Source: Exiguobacterium sp. (lineage in GTDB: Bacteria > Bacillota > Bacilli > Exiguobacteriales > Exiguobacteriaceae). From it: DNA of 33,165 nt. This document shows positions 7,071-15,144 of this stretch, piece after piece (positions within the stretch are counted from its first letter, which is position 1; each line of letters opens with the position of its first letter). Below the pieces are notes generated by a model. That model was not told the origin of the DNA. It worked only from the letters and a program-made list of their open reading frames with translations, and searched no databases. Made by a program: the position numbers and the translations under genes. Where the stretch lies: contig NZ_JAFIFD010000004.1 in assembly GCF_020832205.1 (NCBI RefSeq), forward strand, positions 1 through 33,165, read 5' to 3'.

Positions 7071-8075
7071 ATGCAATTAGGAATGAAAGAAATGTGGCGC
7101 CAGCGACGCCGCTACTCATTGATTTTCGTCATCACTCTCCTCATCGTGCTGTTGACGACGCTCATCACCGGACTCGCCGACGGGCTCGCCTATGACAACG
7201 GGGCGAGCATCCGCGAACTCGATGCCGAGACGTTCCATTTGACCGCCGACGCAGATGGACGACTGACGCGGTCGTTTATCGAACGAGCACCAACCGACAC
7301 GATGACCCCACTCGCTGTCAAACCGCTCACGTTCGGGAACGAGACGAAACAAGATGCGACCTTGTTCGCCATACCGGCCGCTTCTTCGGTCGGACCAACG
7401 CTCGACCTTGCCGTCGGCGAAGTGCTCGTCGATCCGAGTTTCCTAGGGACGTTAGCTGTCGGCGACACGGTCGACGATTTTGCGAGCGGTTATCGTTTCA
7501 CGATCGTCGGGACGACAGAAGGTCGCTTCAGCCACGCCCCGGTCGTCTGGACGACGATGGAGACATGGGACGCATACCAACAAGTCGCCGGCGGGCCCGT
7601 GTACGTCTCGGCTTGGCTCGGAGAAGGCGACACCCCCCTCTCGACGTTCACGAAGCAAGAAATCATCGAGGCCGTGCCGGGGTATTCGGCCGAACAAGGC
7701 ACGTTCACGATGATGCGCGGATTTCTCTTGGTCATCGGCGCATTCATCTTGACGGCGTTCTTCTACATGGTCACGCTGCAAAAATTGCCGGAACTCGGGA
7801 TATTAAAAGCGATCGGCATCCGGACGCGTACGATCGGCACCGCGCTCGTCAGCCAAGTGATGCTGACCGTCATCCTCGCGAGCGGTTTGGCGGCTCTCTT
7901 CACGGCATTCATGGCGGAAGTCGTACCGGCAGCCATTCCGTTTCAATTTGACGTGGCGAACGCGTTGCTCTACAGTACGCTGTTCTTCATCATCTCGCTC
8001 GCCGGGACACTGCTCCCGCTCTACACATTACGCCGGCTCGACGCCGCAGACGCATTAGGAGGTCGAATGAAATGA
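7071..8075 (+). CDS. hrtB: ABC transporter permease, HrtB-like heme efflux/regulator
   Basis: The 334-residue FtsX/MacB-fold permease has one N-terminal membrane segment (about 17-40), a large extracytoplasmic domain (about 45-215), and three C-terminal segments (about 222-250, 268-298, 305-328). The N-terminus (LGMKEMWRQRRRYSLIFVIT) resembles HrtB/DevC permeases. In the family, HrtB with HrtA extracts excess heme from the membrane. The ATG at 7071 follows AAGGAGG at 7-base spacing; the frame is open upstream to 6945, but that part overlaps hssS. It overlaps hrtA by 4 bases. Gene order here is hssR-hssS-hrtB-hrtA on one strand, unlike the divergent S. aureus arrangement. Confidence 0.85.
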   Translation: MQLGMKEMWRQRRRYSLIFVITLLIVLLTTLITGLADGLAYDNGASIRELDAETFHLTADADGRLTRSFIERAPTDTMTPLAVKPLTFGNETKQDATLFAIPAASSVGPTLDLAVGEVLVDPSFLGTLAVGDTVDDFASGYRFTIVGTTEGRFSHAPVVWTTMETWDAYQQVAGGPVYVSAWLGEGDTPLSTFTKQEIIEAVPGYSAEQGTFTMMRGFLLVIGAFILTAFFYMVTLQKLPELGILKAIGIRTRTIGTALVSQVMLTVILASGLAALFTAFMAEVVPAAIPFQFDVANALLYSTLFFIISLAGTLLPLYTLRRLDAADALGGRMK

Positions 8076-8707
8076 GACTGACAGCGATTCATCACGCCTA
8101 TGAACAACCGATCTTATCCGGGGTCAATTTGACCGTCTCGCCTGGCGAGTGCATCGCCATCGTCGGACCGAGCGGCAGCGGCAAGAGCACGCTGCTTCAA
8201 ATTCTCGGGTTGCTGAAACGTCCCGATGCGGGAACGTTACATCTCGGTCCGGTCGATGTGTTCACACTCGACGAAGAAGCGCGGCGAAAGTTACGCTTGA
8301 ACGAGATCGGTTTCGTGTTTCAAGACGCCCACCTCGTCCCATATTTGACGGTCATGGAACAACTCGAGCTCGTCCAAGCGGAGACGGGACTTGCTACCGA
8401 CTCGAGACGATTATTGACCGACCTCGGTCTCGGTCATCGGTTGAACGAACTGCCGAATCGGCTTTCCGGCGGCGAACGGCAACGGGTCGCCATCGCACGT
8501 GCCCTCGTCAACGACCCTTCTCTCATCTTGGCCGATGAGCCGACAGCGAGTCTTGACTACGTGAACGGGCGCCTCGTCATGGAACGTCTGGCCGCGGCCG
8601 CTCATGAAGACGGCAAACGAGTCATCGTCATCACACATGACGAGCGAATGCTCGACGTCTGCGACCGCGTGCTCCGCCTGCGCGATGGTCAGCTCGAGAC
8701 GTTGTAA
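8072..8707 (+). CDS. hrtA: ABC transporter ATPase, HrtA-like
   Basis: The 211-residue nucleotide-binding subunit shows Walker A (GPSGSGKST, residues 32-40), a Q-loop region ([19 protein letters not shown], much like S. aureus HrtA), signature [15 protein letters not shown], Walker [13 protein letters not shown] and the switch His in VITHDE. It belongs to the MacB/LolD-like group that pairs with FtsX-type permeases. It couples to hrtB through an ATGA overlap and is the last gene of the unit, followed by a bidirectional terminator. The protein has a short N-terminus: the first strand goes almost straight into the core, so it is about ten residues shorter than the S. aureus protein. Confidence 0.88.
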   Translation: MRLTAIHHAYEQPILSGVNLTVSPGECIAIVGPSGSGKSTLLQILGLLKRPDAGTLHLGPVDVFTLDEEARRKLRLNEIGFVFQDAHLVPYLTVMEQLELVQAETGLATDSRRLLTDLGLGHRLNELPNRLSGGERQRVAIARALVNDPSLILADEPTASLDYVNGRLVMERLAAAAHEDGKRVIVITHDERMLDVCDRVLRLRDGQLETL

Positions 8708-8740
8708 AAAGGGAGTGGCGCATGCCACTCCCTTGCTTTG
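8708..8740. terminator. Bidirectional terminator between hrtA and the convergent 139-aa gene
   Basis: GGGAGTGGC (8711-8719) pairs with GCCACTCCC (8724-8732) across a 4-base loop. AAAAA lies on the left flank (U-tract for the minus strand) and TTGCTTTG on the right. Confidence 0.85.
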
Positions 8741-9160
8741 TCAGCCGGCCTGATGCCGTCCGGGGTTACAGATGTCACCGAGGTGATGAGACAGCCAAGC
8801 GCTGAATGTGATTCGAACGGAAATCGTCCGCAACGCATCGATTTCCATCTGTTGAATCGTGAACAGTCGTTCCTCGATATAGTTCGAGACGAGGAAGATG
8901 TCCGAGAGCGCAAGCATCGCCTGAACCGCCTCGTCCGGTCGGACACCCGCATCGCCGGCGAGTTCGACGACTGCCACGTGAACGTCACGACCGCCCCCGC
9001 TCAAGTAACGCTCGATCAAGGCATCGAGCACAGGCGAAAGATCGCTGGATGTGTGCGTTCCCCGTCGGTAAAACGAGACTCCTTCTTCTGTCACATAGTC
9101 CACTCGTCCTCCGATGCAAGCTTGTATGAATCGATACATCGCCTCGCGCGTCACTTTCAT
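8741..9160 (-). CDS. Hypothetical protein, 139 aa
   Basis: I do not recognise this protein. The start MKVTREAMYRFIQACIGGRV follows a GAGGGTGG ribosome binding site. It is soluble, with alternating helical segments (LSPVLDALIERYL; PDEAVQAMLALSDIFLVSNY) and no signal peptide or catalytic motif. The C-terminus HHLGDICNPGRHQAG has a small His/Cys cluster that may or may not matter. The gene runs convergently into hrtA with a shared terminator, and divergently from the alpha/beta hydrolase across 173 bases. Function unknown. Confidence 0.65.
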   Translation of the reverse strand: MKVTREAMYRFIQACIGGRVDYVTEEGVSFYRRGTHTSSDLSPVLDALIERYLSGGGRDVHVAVVELAGDAGVRPDEAVQAMLALSDIFLVSNYIEERLFTIQQMEIDALRTISVRITFSAWLSHHLGDICNPGRHQAG

Positions 9161-9281
9161 CCACCCTCTCTTCGTCCTCTACCGTCTCAGTTTAACGGGA
9201 AGGGATGACCATGACGACCGCCGCTCTGTGAACGTTCCGTCGCACCTCGTCCTCACAGCTCGTGACGTTATAGGTTGGAAC

Positions 9282-9311
9282 GTGAACGCAACGAGTGTTT
9301 TCGGGTACAAT
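9282..9311 (+). promoter_or_regulatory. Possible promoter of the alpha/beta hydrolase gene
   Basis: A -10 TACAAT (9306-9311) with a weak -35 GTGAAC (9282-9287) at 18-bp spacing precedes the gene at 9334. The -35 is poor, so the call rests mainly on the -10. Confidence 0.4.
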
Positions 9312-9333
9312 AATGAGGAAAGGAGCGATGTTC

Positions 9334-10233
9334 ATGCAACGAAAATGGAAATACGGGCTCGCGACATTATTCACCGGCTATTACGCCGTCAGTTATTATG
9401 CGTTCAAACGAATGACACGGGGGAAACGTAAGACGCCAGAGATGTTGCTCGCGCCGTACACGACAGAGGACCAATCTTTTTACCACGACGTGCCGTTTGA
9501 ACACGTCTCGCTCCGTTCGAGAGACGACTATCGCCTATACGGCCGCGTGTATCGCAACGGCGACGCCCGGAAGTGGATCGTCTTCGTCCACGGCTACACG
9601 GCCTCGCATAGTTTCATGGCACCTCATTTGGCCATGTTCCATCGGCTCGGCTACAATTTGCTCGCCGTCGACTTGCGCTCGCACGGGGAATCAGAAGGTG
9701 TCTACGCCTCCTACGGTTACCACGAGAAGCATGACATCGTCGCCTGGGTCGATTGGCTGCGCGCCAATGAGACGGTGGAAGAAATCGGACTCCACGGTGT
9801 ATCGATGGGAGCCGCGACGATCCTTCAGGCGGGACCGCTCACAGACGTCGACTTCTTGATCGCCGAGTGCCCGTTCGACGATATGCGACAATTGATGCGC
9901 CATCAGTTGAACAACTTGCACCGGCTGCCGGGTGACTTGTTGTTACCGGGTATCGACTATTTCTTATGGAGCCGGGCCGGCTTTCGGATGAATCAAGTGC
10001 GGCCGAAACGAGATTTGGCGGAAACGACCGCACCGATTCTGTTCATTCACGGCACACGCGATGATTTCGTACCGACGTGGATGTCCGTCGAGATGAACGC
10101 CCTCAACCGTCAAAATGAGATCGCCCTCATCCACGGTGCCGAACATACGAACTGCATCTTAAAAGATCGTGACGCGTACGAAGACGCCGTCACACAGTTT
10201 TTGACTCGTCGACATGAATCGGTCCAGCGATGA
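9334..10233 (+). CDS. Membrane-anchored alpha/beta hydrolase, YqkD-like
   Basis: The 299-residue serine hydrolase has an N-terminal hydrophobic segment (about residues 8-24) likely to anchor it. The catalytic triad is visible: Ser157 in GVSMG, Asp243 in GTRDDFVP and His271 in GAEHT; VHGYTASH supplies the oxyanion region. Length and layout match the B. subtilis YqkD type, whose substrate is not known to me. The ATG at 9334 is 8 bases after AAAGGAG; the nearer ATG at 9328 is too close. Its 3' end overlaps the convergent CPBP protease gene by 44 bp, and no terminator separates them. Confidence 0.85.
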   Translation: MQRKWKYGLATLFTGYYAVSYYAFKRMTRGKRKTPEMLLAPYTTEDQSFYHDVPFEHVSLRSRDDYRLYGRVYRNGDARKWIVFVHGYTASHSFMAPHLAMFHRLGYNLLAVDLRSHGESEGVYASYGYHEKHDIVAWVDWLRANETVEEIGLHGVSMGAATILQAGPLTDVDFLIAECPFDDMRQLMRHQLNNLHRLPGDLLLPGIDYFLWSRAGFRMNQVRPKRDLAETTAPILFIHGTRDDFVPTWMSVEMNALNRQNEIALIHGAEHTNCILKDRDAYEDAVTQFLTRRHESVQR

Positions 10234-10888
10234 GGTCGAGCAACATGTGCAGCACCATGAGCGGCCAAAGGACATTCATCACCAAATACACGTAACCGAA
10301 CACCGCGCCGAGCAGTCCGGTCACGACGACGCCACGCCACCCTTGATACGCGTGGGCGAGACCGAACAAGATGCCACTTGCCAAGGCGAGCGAGACGTCA
10401 GAGAAGTCGACATATAAAGTGAGCGTATAAAGCAAGACTCCGCGGAAGATGAACTCTTCTGTGACGCCCGCTGTGAACGAGACAGCTTTCCATGCCTTCG
10501 CCTCCTCTGTTGTCCGCGGCAGGAGCACTTTCTCAATCTCAAGTTCATAGTGAGGGCGAAGCTTCTCTCGAAGGCTCGAGGAAGTCAACACGGATAAGTA
10601 AAACACGGAGAACCCGCCCATGAGGACGCAACAAAGGACGAAATAATTCCACGCCCGTTCATCGGCCGCATCCGGCATGAATCCGAGACCGACCGCCTCG
10701 GCGGGGACACCGAACAAGAAAACGAGCGCGACGAGAAGAAGCGTCAGTCCCCATGCCGACTTGATCGCTTCTTCATATACGCGACCCCGGCCGAGTGAGG
10801 TGATCATCGATTTCATCAAGCGGGCATTGAACAGTTGAATGATCAATAGATAGGCGAGAATGACGGTAAAGACGATTCGTTCGAGCAT
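10190..10888 (-). CDS. CPBP-family intramembrane metalloprotease
   Basis: The 232-residue, strongly hydrophobic protein has the CPBP (Abi) motifs: Glu-Glu pair with Arg in VTEEFIFRG, His in FGLAHAYQG, and a further His near the C-terminus (LMVLHMLLD). About six to seven membrane segments are apparent. These proteins are related to Rce1-type prenyl-protein proteases; in Gram-positives they act in bacteriocin immunity, signalling or unknown roles, and nothing here specifies which. The start ATG at 10888 follows CAGGAGTGG. The last 44 bases are antisense to the end of the hydrolase gene. There is no adjacent bacteriocin gene. Confidence 0.88.
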   Translation of the reverse strand: MLERIVFTVILAYLLIIQLFNARLMKSMITSLGRGRVYEEAIKSAWGLTLLLVALVFLFGVPAEAVGLGFMPDAADERAWNYFVLCCVLMGGFSVFYLSVLTSSSLREKLRPHYELEIEKVLLPRTTEEAKAWKAVSFTAGVTEEFIFRGVLLYTLTLYVDFSDVSLALASGILFGLAHAYQGWRGVVVTGLLGAVFGYVYLVMNVLWPLMVLHMLLDLIAGPIHVDESKTV

Positions 10889-10966
10889 CGATATCCACTC
10901 CTGTCCTTCCTGTTAGCTATATGCTACACTATTCGGGTATTGTCTAGAAAGCTAGGAGGCGGTATC

Positions 10967-11659
10967 TTGAAACGATTGATGCTGCGACTGGCCAGTATCA
11001 TGCTTGTGGCGCTGTTGTTCTTCGCCGCAATCGGCTGGTTCGGTCAACATGAAAAAGTGAACAACGCGCTTTACCGGACGTATTATGGGGACCACGGCGT
11101 CCCTGCCGACCACGTCGAGGTGTATGAGGATGCGGCCGAAACGTATGACGTCGATTGGCGATTGCTCGCCGCCGTCCATCGTGTCGAGACGATTTTCTCG
11201 CACAGCTCCTCGATGCGCTCTTCGGTCGGGGCGATCGGACCGTTCCAGTTCATGCCACGGACGTGGCTCGGCTGGCAGTATGACACGGACGATCAAAAAG
11301 GCGATGTCCCGGAAGACGAAGTCGATTTGACGAACTTGACGCTCATCGAGCAGTATGGCGGTCTCGGACGCGACGGTAACGGTGACGGACAAGCCGACCC
11401 GCATAGCCTAATCGATTCGGCCCATACGGCAGCTTACTATTTGAGCGAACACGGCGGGCGCACGAGTGATTCGAACGAGTCGATCCGAACAGCCATCTTC
11501 GAATATAATCGAAGTGAGCAGTACGTCGATAACGTCATGTCATTTTATGAGCAATACCAGGCCGAGGTCACTTTGCTACCAGGAGACGCGAAGACAACGA
11601 AACAACAAGTCGCGCGGTATACGATCCGCTATTTGGATTGGTTCGCCAAGTTGACGTGA
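10967..11659 (+). CDS. Lytic transglycosylase-like protein (SLT-type), membrane anchored
   Basis: The 230-residue protein has an N-terminal membrane anchor (about residues 5-24) followed by an extracellular soluble-lytic-transglycosylase-type domain. The catalytic Glu is probably Glu74 (AAVHRVETIF), and GAIGPFQFMPRTWLGW matches the conserved G-x-x-G-P-x-Q-F-M-P block of MltB/CwlT-like enzymes. An acidic Asp-Gly-Asn-Gly-Asp-Gly segment (about 137-144) could bind calcium. The family cleaves peptidoglycan between MurNAc and GlcNAc. I chose the TTG start at 10967 because AGGAGG lies 7 bases upstream; an ATG at 10979 is the alternative. It is probably co-transcribed with the next gene (33-base gap). 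Confidence 0.82.
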   Translation: MKRLMLRLASIMLVALLFFAAIGWFGQHEKVNNALYRTYYGDHGVPADHVEVYEDAAETYDVDWRLLAAVHRVETIFSHSSSMRSSVGAIGPFQFMPRTWLGWQYDTDDQKGDVPEDEVDLTNLTLIEQYGGLGRDGNGDGQADPHSLIDSAHTAAYYLSEHGGRTSDSNESIRTAIFEYNRSEQYVDNVMSFYEQYQAEVTLLPGDAKTTKQQVARYTIRYLDWFAKLT

Positions 11660-11692
11660 CAGTAAAATTACCATTTGAAGTGAGGAAACGAA

Positions 11693-12280
11693 ATGAACAC
11701 GCAAATCGAGGAAGTGACGATTCGAGTCAAGTCGATTTTCAACGAGGATAAGACGAAACGTTATATGCGCTCTTATGAGTTCACAGATGTCGTCGACGGC
11801 GTGATCTGTGCCGTCATCATCTATTCACCTCGGATGAGCGATGCGTTCTTGTCCGGAACGACGACACAACGCGCCTATATGCTCATGCGTAACCATTTGG
11901 ATCAGCCGATTCGGGAAGTGCGCGTCATCAGCCTCGTCCCGACGCTCGCCATCAATGACAACTTGCCGTACGTCGAGTCCCAACTTGACGAGGTGAACTA
12001 TCATTACGTCGAAGAGACGCTTGACGTCGTCGAGAAAAGCGGCGGGATGGTCATCGTCGGTTGGGGGTCTCCTGGTCGGCTCATGCATCACGCGACAGCG
12101 TATAAGACACTCTTTGCCGATCACGAGGCGAACATGTTCTGTATCGGTACGACGTCAAAAGGCGAGCCGCAACAAATTCGCATGGCCAACGAGAACACTG
12201 TCCTCGAGGCGTTCAACAACGAATCCGTGAAACCGAAGTTTCGGATCGTAAAAGAAACAAAACAAGATGACTCCGAGTGA
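11693..12280 (+). CDS. DUF1643-like protein, 195 aa
   Basis: The layout recalls the DUF1643 family: a nucleotide-like 'SPRMSDAFLSGTTTQRA' in place of the usual NPS-AD-D-T-R block, followed by VRVISLVPTLAINDNLP, then VIVGWGSPG and a C-terminal FCIGTTSKGEPQQIRM, which resembles the family's LG-T-x-G-P-HPL segment. The usual His in that last motif appears to be replaced. The family's biochemical role is unknown to me. The start ATG follows GTGAGGAA. It lies 33 bases after the transglycosylase gene and is followed by a strong terminator, so the two form a likely two-gene unit. Family assignment is moderate. Confidence 0.65.
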   Translation: MNTQIEEVTIRVKSIFNEDKTKRYMRSYEFTDVVDGVICAVIIYSPRMSDAFLSGTTTQRAYMLMRNHLDQPIREVRVISLVPTLAINDNLPYVESQLDEVNYHYVEETLDVVEKSGGMVIVGWGSPGRLMHHATAYKTLFADHEANMFCIGTTSKGEPQQIRMANENTVLEAFNNESVKPKFRIVKETKQDDSE

Positions 12281-12291
12281 GTCAGACGGGT

Positions 12292-12333
12292 GACGGACCA
12301 GATCGCATATTGTGATTTGGTCCGTCTTTTTTT
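12292..12333 (+). terminator. Intrinsic terminator of the 10967-12280 unit
   Basis: GACGGACCA (12292-12300) pairs with TGGTCCGTC (12318-12326), the stem continuing inward with AT pairs, and seven T residues follow. Confidence 0.9.
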
Positions 12334-12416
12334 GTTCGCAGCGCCTAAACCGGGCTGCGCGACATAAACTTGAAGAAAGCGATGGAGACGTTCATTCGGC
12401 CAACGAGTCCTCTCAA

Positions 12417-12454
12417 CAAGACAAACGGCCGTCAGATGACGACCGTTTGTCTTG
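12417..12454 (-). terminator. Terminator-like hairpin at the end of ykoFEDC
   Basis: CAAGACAAACGG (12417-12428) pairs with CCGTTTGTCTTG (12443-12454), with an inner CGTC/GACG stem around an AGAT loop. The one non-Watson-Crick position is a U-G pair only when read on the minus strand (a C-A clash on the plus strand), so selection fits a minus-strand RNA. The 3' arm is U-rich but there is no pure U-tract. It lies 57 bases past the ykoC stop. The rest of 12334-12510 shows nothing recognisable. Confidence 0.6.
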
Positions 12455-12510
12455 CCCGACCGATAGCGCAGAGATGGTGAACCATCATCATGCCTGCTCG
12501 TATACAAGCC

Positions 12511-13248
12511 TCACCGTACACCTGCCCACACACTCACTCCGAACAGCGCGACCAAAAGAGCCGCTAACAAAAAGTCGTTTCGGGTGACCGGGATCACCTC
12601 ATATGTGGAACGCCCTTCCCCCGTAAACCCTCGCGCCTCCATCGAGAACGCGATCCGCTCGGCTTGACGGATTGCCCCGGCAAGGAGAGGGATGAGCAGT
12701 TTCGGTGCGTGTCGGATGCGGTCGCGCCGAGTCTCAAGGGGCACCCCGCGTAGCGCATGCGTTTCGTACAGTTGCATGAGCTCATTCTTTAAAATCGGGA
12801 AAAAGCGAAATCCGACGAAGACGCTATAGGCAATTTTTGGCGATAACTTCCCTTGCTGCATCAAACTGTAAACGAACCGTTTCGGGTCCGTCGTCAGCGT
12901 GAAGAGGAGCGACAAGGCGGTGAATGCCAACACACGCAATGAGAGTGTCACTGCTAGCATCACGTTCTCCTCGGTAACATCATTGCCGAACAGCTTGAAC
13001 ATGACTTCACCGCTCGCCTCTTTGCCGAAGACGAGTGTCGTCCAAAGCGTCCCGACTGCGGTCAATAAGAACGGAATCATGAACAACCCCCACCGCTTCC
13101 AGCTCACGTCCGAGAAGATGAACTGAAGGGCGAGTGTGCCGAAGAAGACGCCGAGCGGAGTCCACGGGTTATACATGAACGCGAGACCGAACATGAGACA
13201 TGTCACGGTCAAAAACTTGATCGTCGGGTTCATCTCATGAAACGTCAT
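12511..13248 (-). CDS. ykoC: ECF transporter transmembrane (T) component, YkoC-like
   Basis: The 245-residue membrane protein belongs to the EcfT/CbiQ family, which couples ATPases to the substrate-binding S component. It has about five membrane segments (e.g. IKFLTVTCLMFGLAF, GLFMIPFLLTAVGTLW, VMLAVTLSLRVLAFTAL). Both coupling-helix signatures are present: an Ala-Leu-Arg-Gly (YETHALRGVP) and an Ala-Arg-Gly (MEARGFTGEG). The ATG at 13248 overlaps the ykoD stop (ATGA), indicating translational coupling; the ATG at 13254 sits against the GGAGGG and is less likely. It is the last gene of the TPP-controlled thiamine/HMP uptake operon. Confidence 0.88.
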   Translation of the reverse strand: MTFHEMNPTIKFLTVTCLMFGLAFMYNPWTPLGVFFGTLALQFIFSDVSWKRWGLFMIPFLLTAVGTLWTTLVFGKEASGEVMFKLFGNDVTEENVMLAVTLSLRVLAFTALSLLFTLTTDPKRFVYSLMQQGKLSPKIAYSVFVGFRFFPILKNELMQLYETHALRGVPLETRRDRIRHAPKLLIPLLAGAIRQAERIAFSMEARGFTGEGRSTYEVIPVTRNDFLLAALLVALFGVSVWAGVR

Positions 13249-14576
13249 CGCCATCCCTCCGTCAACAGCCCGTGGGATCGCAACAGGTCCGGGTCGTCCC
13301 ACAGTGAAGCGTCATATGGCCCGCTCAACTGTCCATCACGCATTAAATAATACGTGTTCGCAGCACGAGCAAAACTGAGGTCATGTGTCACGAACAGAAC
13401 CGTCTGCCCCGCTTGTACACGTTCAGCCATCAAGGCATAGAGCGCACGAAGCGACGCCTCGTCTTGTCCGGCCGTCGGTTCGTCAAACGCGATCAGTCGT
13501 TTCTTCGAGAGCATCATCACCCCGATGGCGAGTCGCCGTTTTTGACCGTGGCTGAGCGAGAGTGGATGGGCGGCTCGCATTCGTTCGAGTCCGATTCGTG
13601 TCAACATGTCTTCAATCGGCCGGTCGTGGCCGTAAGCGAGTTCACGCGCCACGTTATTTTCCACGAACAGATGCGCCGGGGATTGCGGCACGAGCCCGAC
13701 TTCACGATGATGGCGGGCGAGGCTCCTTAGCCATGTCGATTTGCCGCTGCCGTTTCGGCCGAGGACGGCGATCACATCGCCGCGCTCGACGCTAATTTTG
13801 CTCGCTGCCAGTTTGAACTTTTGTCGATTCACTTTCGGTATGTGAAATAAGTGTTTATCCCCTCGTCTCGTCTTCAGCGGCAGGAACGTATGGTCCGGTC
13901 CGGAGACGAACGGTCCGTCATAGCCGATGCGTCCGGCCACGAGTTCGATTTGGCGGTCGAAGAAGTCTCCCCATATGTAGGGACGATGCTCGATGACGAC
14001 GATGTTGACGTGCCGCGCGGACTCGTCAAGCCAACGGACGAAACGCTGTGCCGTCTCCGGGTCGAGGTGCGCGAGCGGCTCGTCGAGCAACAACCATTCC
14101 GGCCGGCCGATCAAGGCACAGGCGACGGCGATTTGCTGTTTTTCTCCCCCTGACAAGTCCTGGATGGTGCGATGGCGATACTCGGACAAGTGGAGCTCGT
14201 GCAATATCGCTGAGACCCGGTCCGATATGTCGCCGCGCTCGACCGCAAAGTTTTCGAGCGTGAAAATGAGTTCTTCCTCGACCGTCTGCATGACGAACTG
14301 ACTGTCCGGGTCTTGAAACACCGTCCCGACGCGGCGATTCACCTCGCCGGGCTCATACGTGTCATAAGACCGATCGAACAAGTTCAGTCGCCCCGTCACG
14401 ACCCCGTCACAGTTATCCGGATAGAGCCGATTGAACAAGGTGAACAAAGTCGACTTTCCCGACCCGCTCGCACCGGTGATGAGCGTCCTGCCGTCCGTGA
14501 GACGGAACGTGATGTCAGTCAGCACGTGCTCCGCATCCTGCGGATAACGAAACGCCAGACGCTCGGCCTCAACCAT
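13245..14576 (-). CDS. ykoD: Duplicated ECF ATPase, YkoD-like
   Basis: Two ABC ATPase domains are fused in one 443-residue chain. Domain 1 (about 1-220) has Walker A GASGSGKST, Q-loop FQDPDSQFV, signature LSGGEKQQIA, Walker B WLLLDEPLAHLD and His in VIEHRP. Domain 2 (about 235-443) has Walker A GRNGSGKST, Q-loop LVPQSPAHLF, a degenerate signature LSHGQKRRLA, Walker B LIAFDEPTAGQD and His in FVTHD. It energises uptake by the YkoE/YkoC membrane pair. The start at 14576 overlaps the ykoE end by 8 bases and follows AGGGGGG; the ATG at 14603 would overlap more. It appears some tens of residues shorter than B. subtilis YkoD as I remember it. Confidence 0.9.
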   Translation of the reverse strand: MVEAERLAFRYPQDAEHVLTDITFRLTDGRTLITGASGSGKSTLFTLFNRLYPDNCDGVVTGRLNLFDRSYDTYEPGEVNRRVGTVFQDPDSQFVMQTVEEELIFTLENFAVERGDISDRVSAILHELHLSEYRHRTIQDLSGGEKQQIAVACALIGRPEWLLLDEPLAHLDPETAQRFVRWLDESARHVNIVVIEHRPYIWGDFFDRQIELVAGRIGYDGPFVSGPDHTFLPLKTRRGDKHLFHIPKVNRQKFKLAASKISVERGDVIAVLGRNGSGKSTWLRSLARHHREVGLVPQSPAHLFVENNVARELAYGHDRPIEDMLTRIGLERMRAAHPLSLSHGQKRRLAIGVMMLSKKRLIAFDEPTAGQDEASLRALYALMAERVQAGQTVLFVTHDLSFARAANTYYLMRDGQLSGPYDASLWDDPDLLRSHGLLTEGWR

Positions 14577-15144
14577 GCGCCCCCCTGCGCCGGGCGACGG
14601 CATACCCTTCTAGCGCACCCGTCCGAAGCAACAAGTCACTTAATATCTTTCCACCTAGCCCCGCGATGAGCATCCCGCTCGTCGCCCGAAGTGCGAACAT
14701 CGTCGCGACGTAAGTCGGACTGAGCGCGCTGAGCCCGCCCATGACGTACGTATAAATAAAGCTCGTCACGGCGGCGCCGAACCCGGCGAGCATGAGCACC
14801 CACAGGTCATACCGTTTATATCCGGTGAGTGCGAACGCCGCCTCGGCCCCAAGCCCTTGAATGATGCCGACGAGAATGATGCGCGGTCCAATCGCGTTCC
14901 CAATCATCATCTCGATCGTCGCCGCGAGCACTTCCGATAAAAAAGCTGCGCCTGGCTTTCGAATGATGTAGGCGGCAATGATCGAGACGATAAACCAGAT
15001 GCCGAAGATCCATTCGTACGCGATCGGCCCGATCAGGCCGGCCCACAAATTCCCGACATGGACGAACGCCAAGTAGACGACGGCGAAGACGACCGATAAG
15101 ATGGACAACAAGACGATCTCTTTCAACTTCCACGACTTAAGCAT
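14569..15144 (-). CDS. ykoE: ECF substrate-binding membrane (S) component, YkoE-like
   Basis: The 191-residue membrane protein closely resembles B. subtilis YkoE as I recall it: the start MLKSWKLKEIVLLSILSVVF, then GPIAYEWIFGIWFIVSIIAAYIIRKPGAA and GIIQGLGAEAAFALT. It has about six membrane segments and should bind the thiamine-pathway substrate for the YkoCD engine. The start ATG overlaps the ykoF stop by 8 bases, so the four genes are tightly coupled. Substrate (thiamine or hydroxymethylpyrimidine) is inferred from the TPP riboswitch and the ykoF neighbour. Confidence 0.92.
   Translation of the reverse strand: MLKSWKLKEIVLLSILSVVFAVVYLAFVHVGNLWAGLIGPIAYEWIFGIWFIVSIIAAYIIRKPGAAFLSEVLAATIEMMIGNAIGPRIILVGIIQGLGAEAAFALTGYKRYDLWVLMLAGFGAAVTSFIYTYVMGGLSALSPTYVATMFALRATSGMLIAGLGGKILSDLLLRTGALEGYAVARRRGAHG

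Noticed and set aside
8738-9208. Plus-strand open frame of 156 codons
   Set aside because: It is antisense to the 139-aa gene, which has a proper ribosome binding site and terminator.
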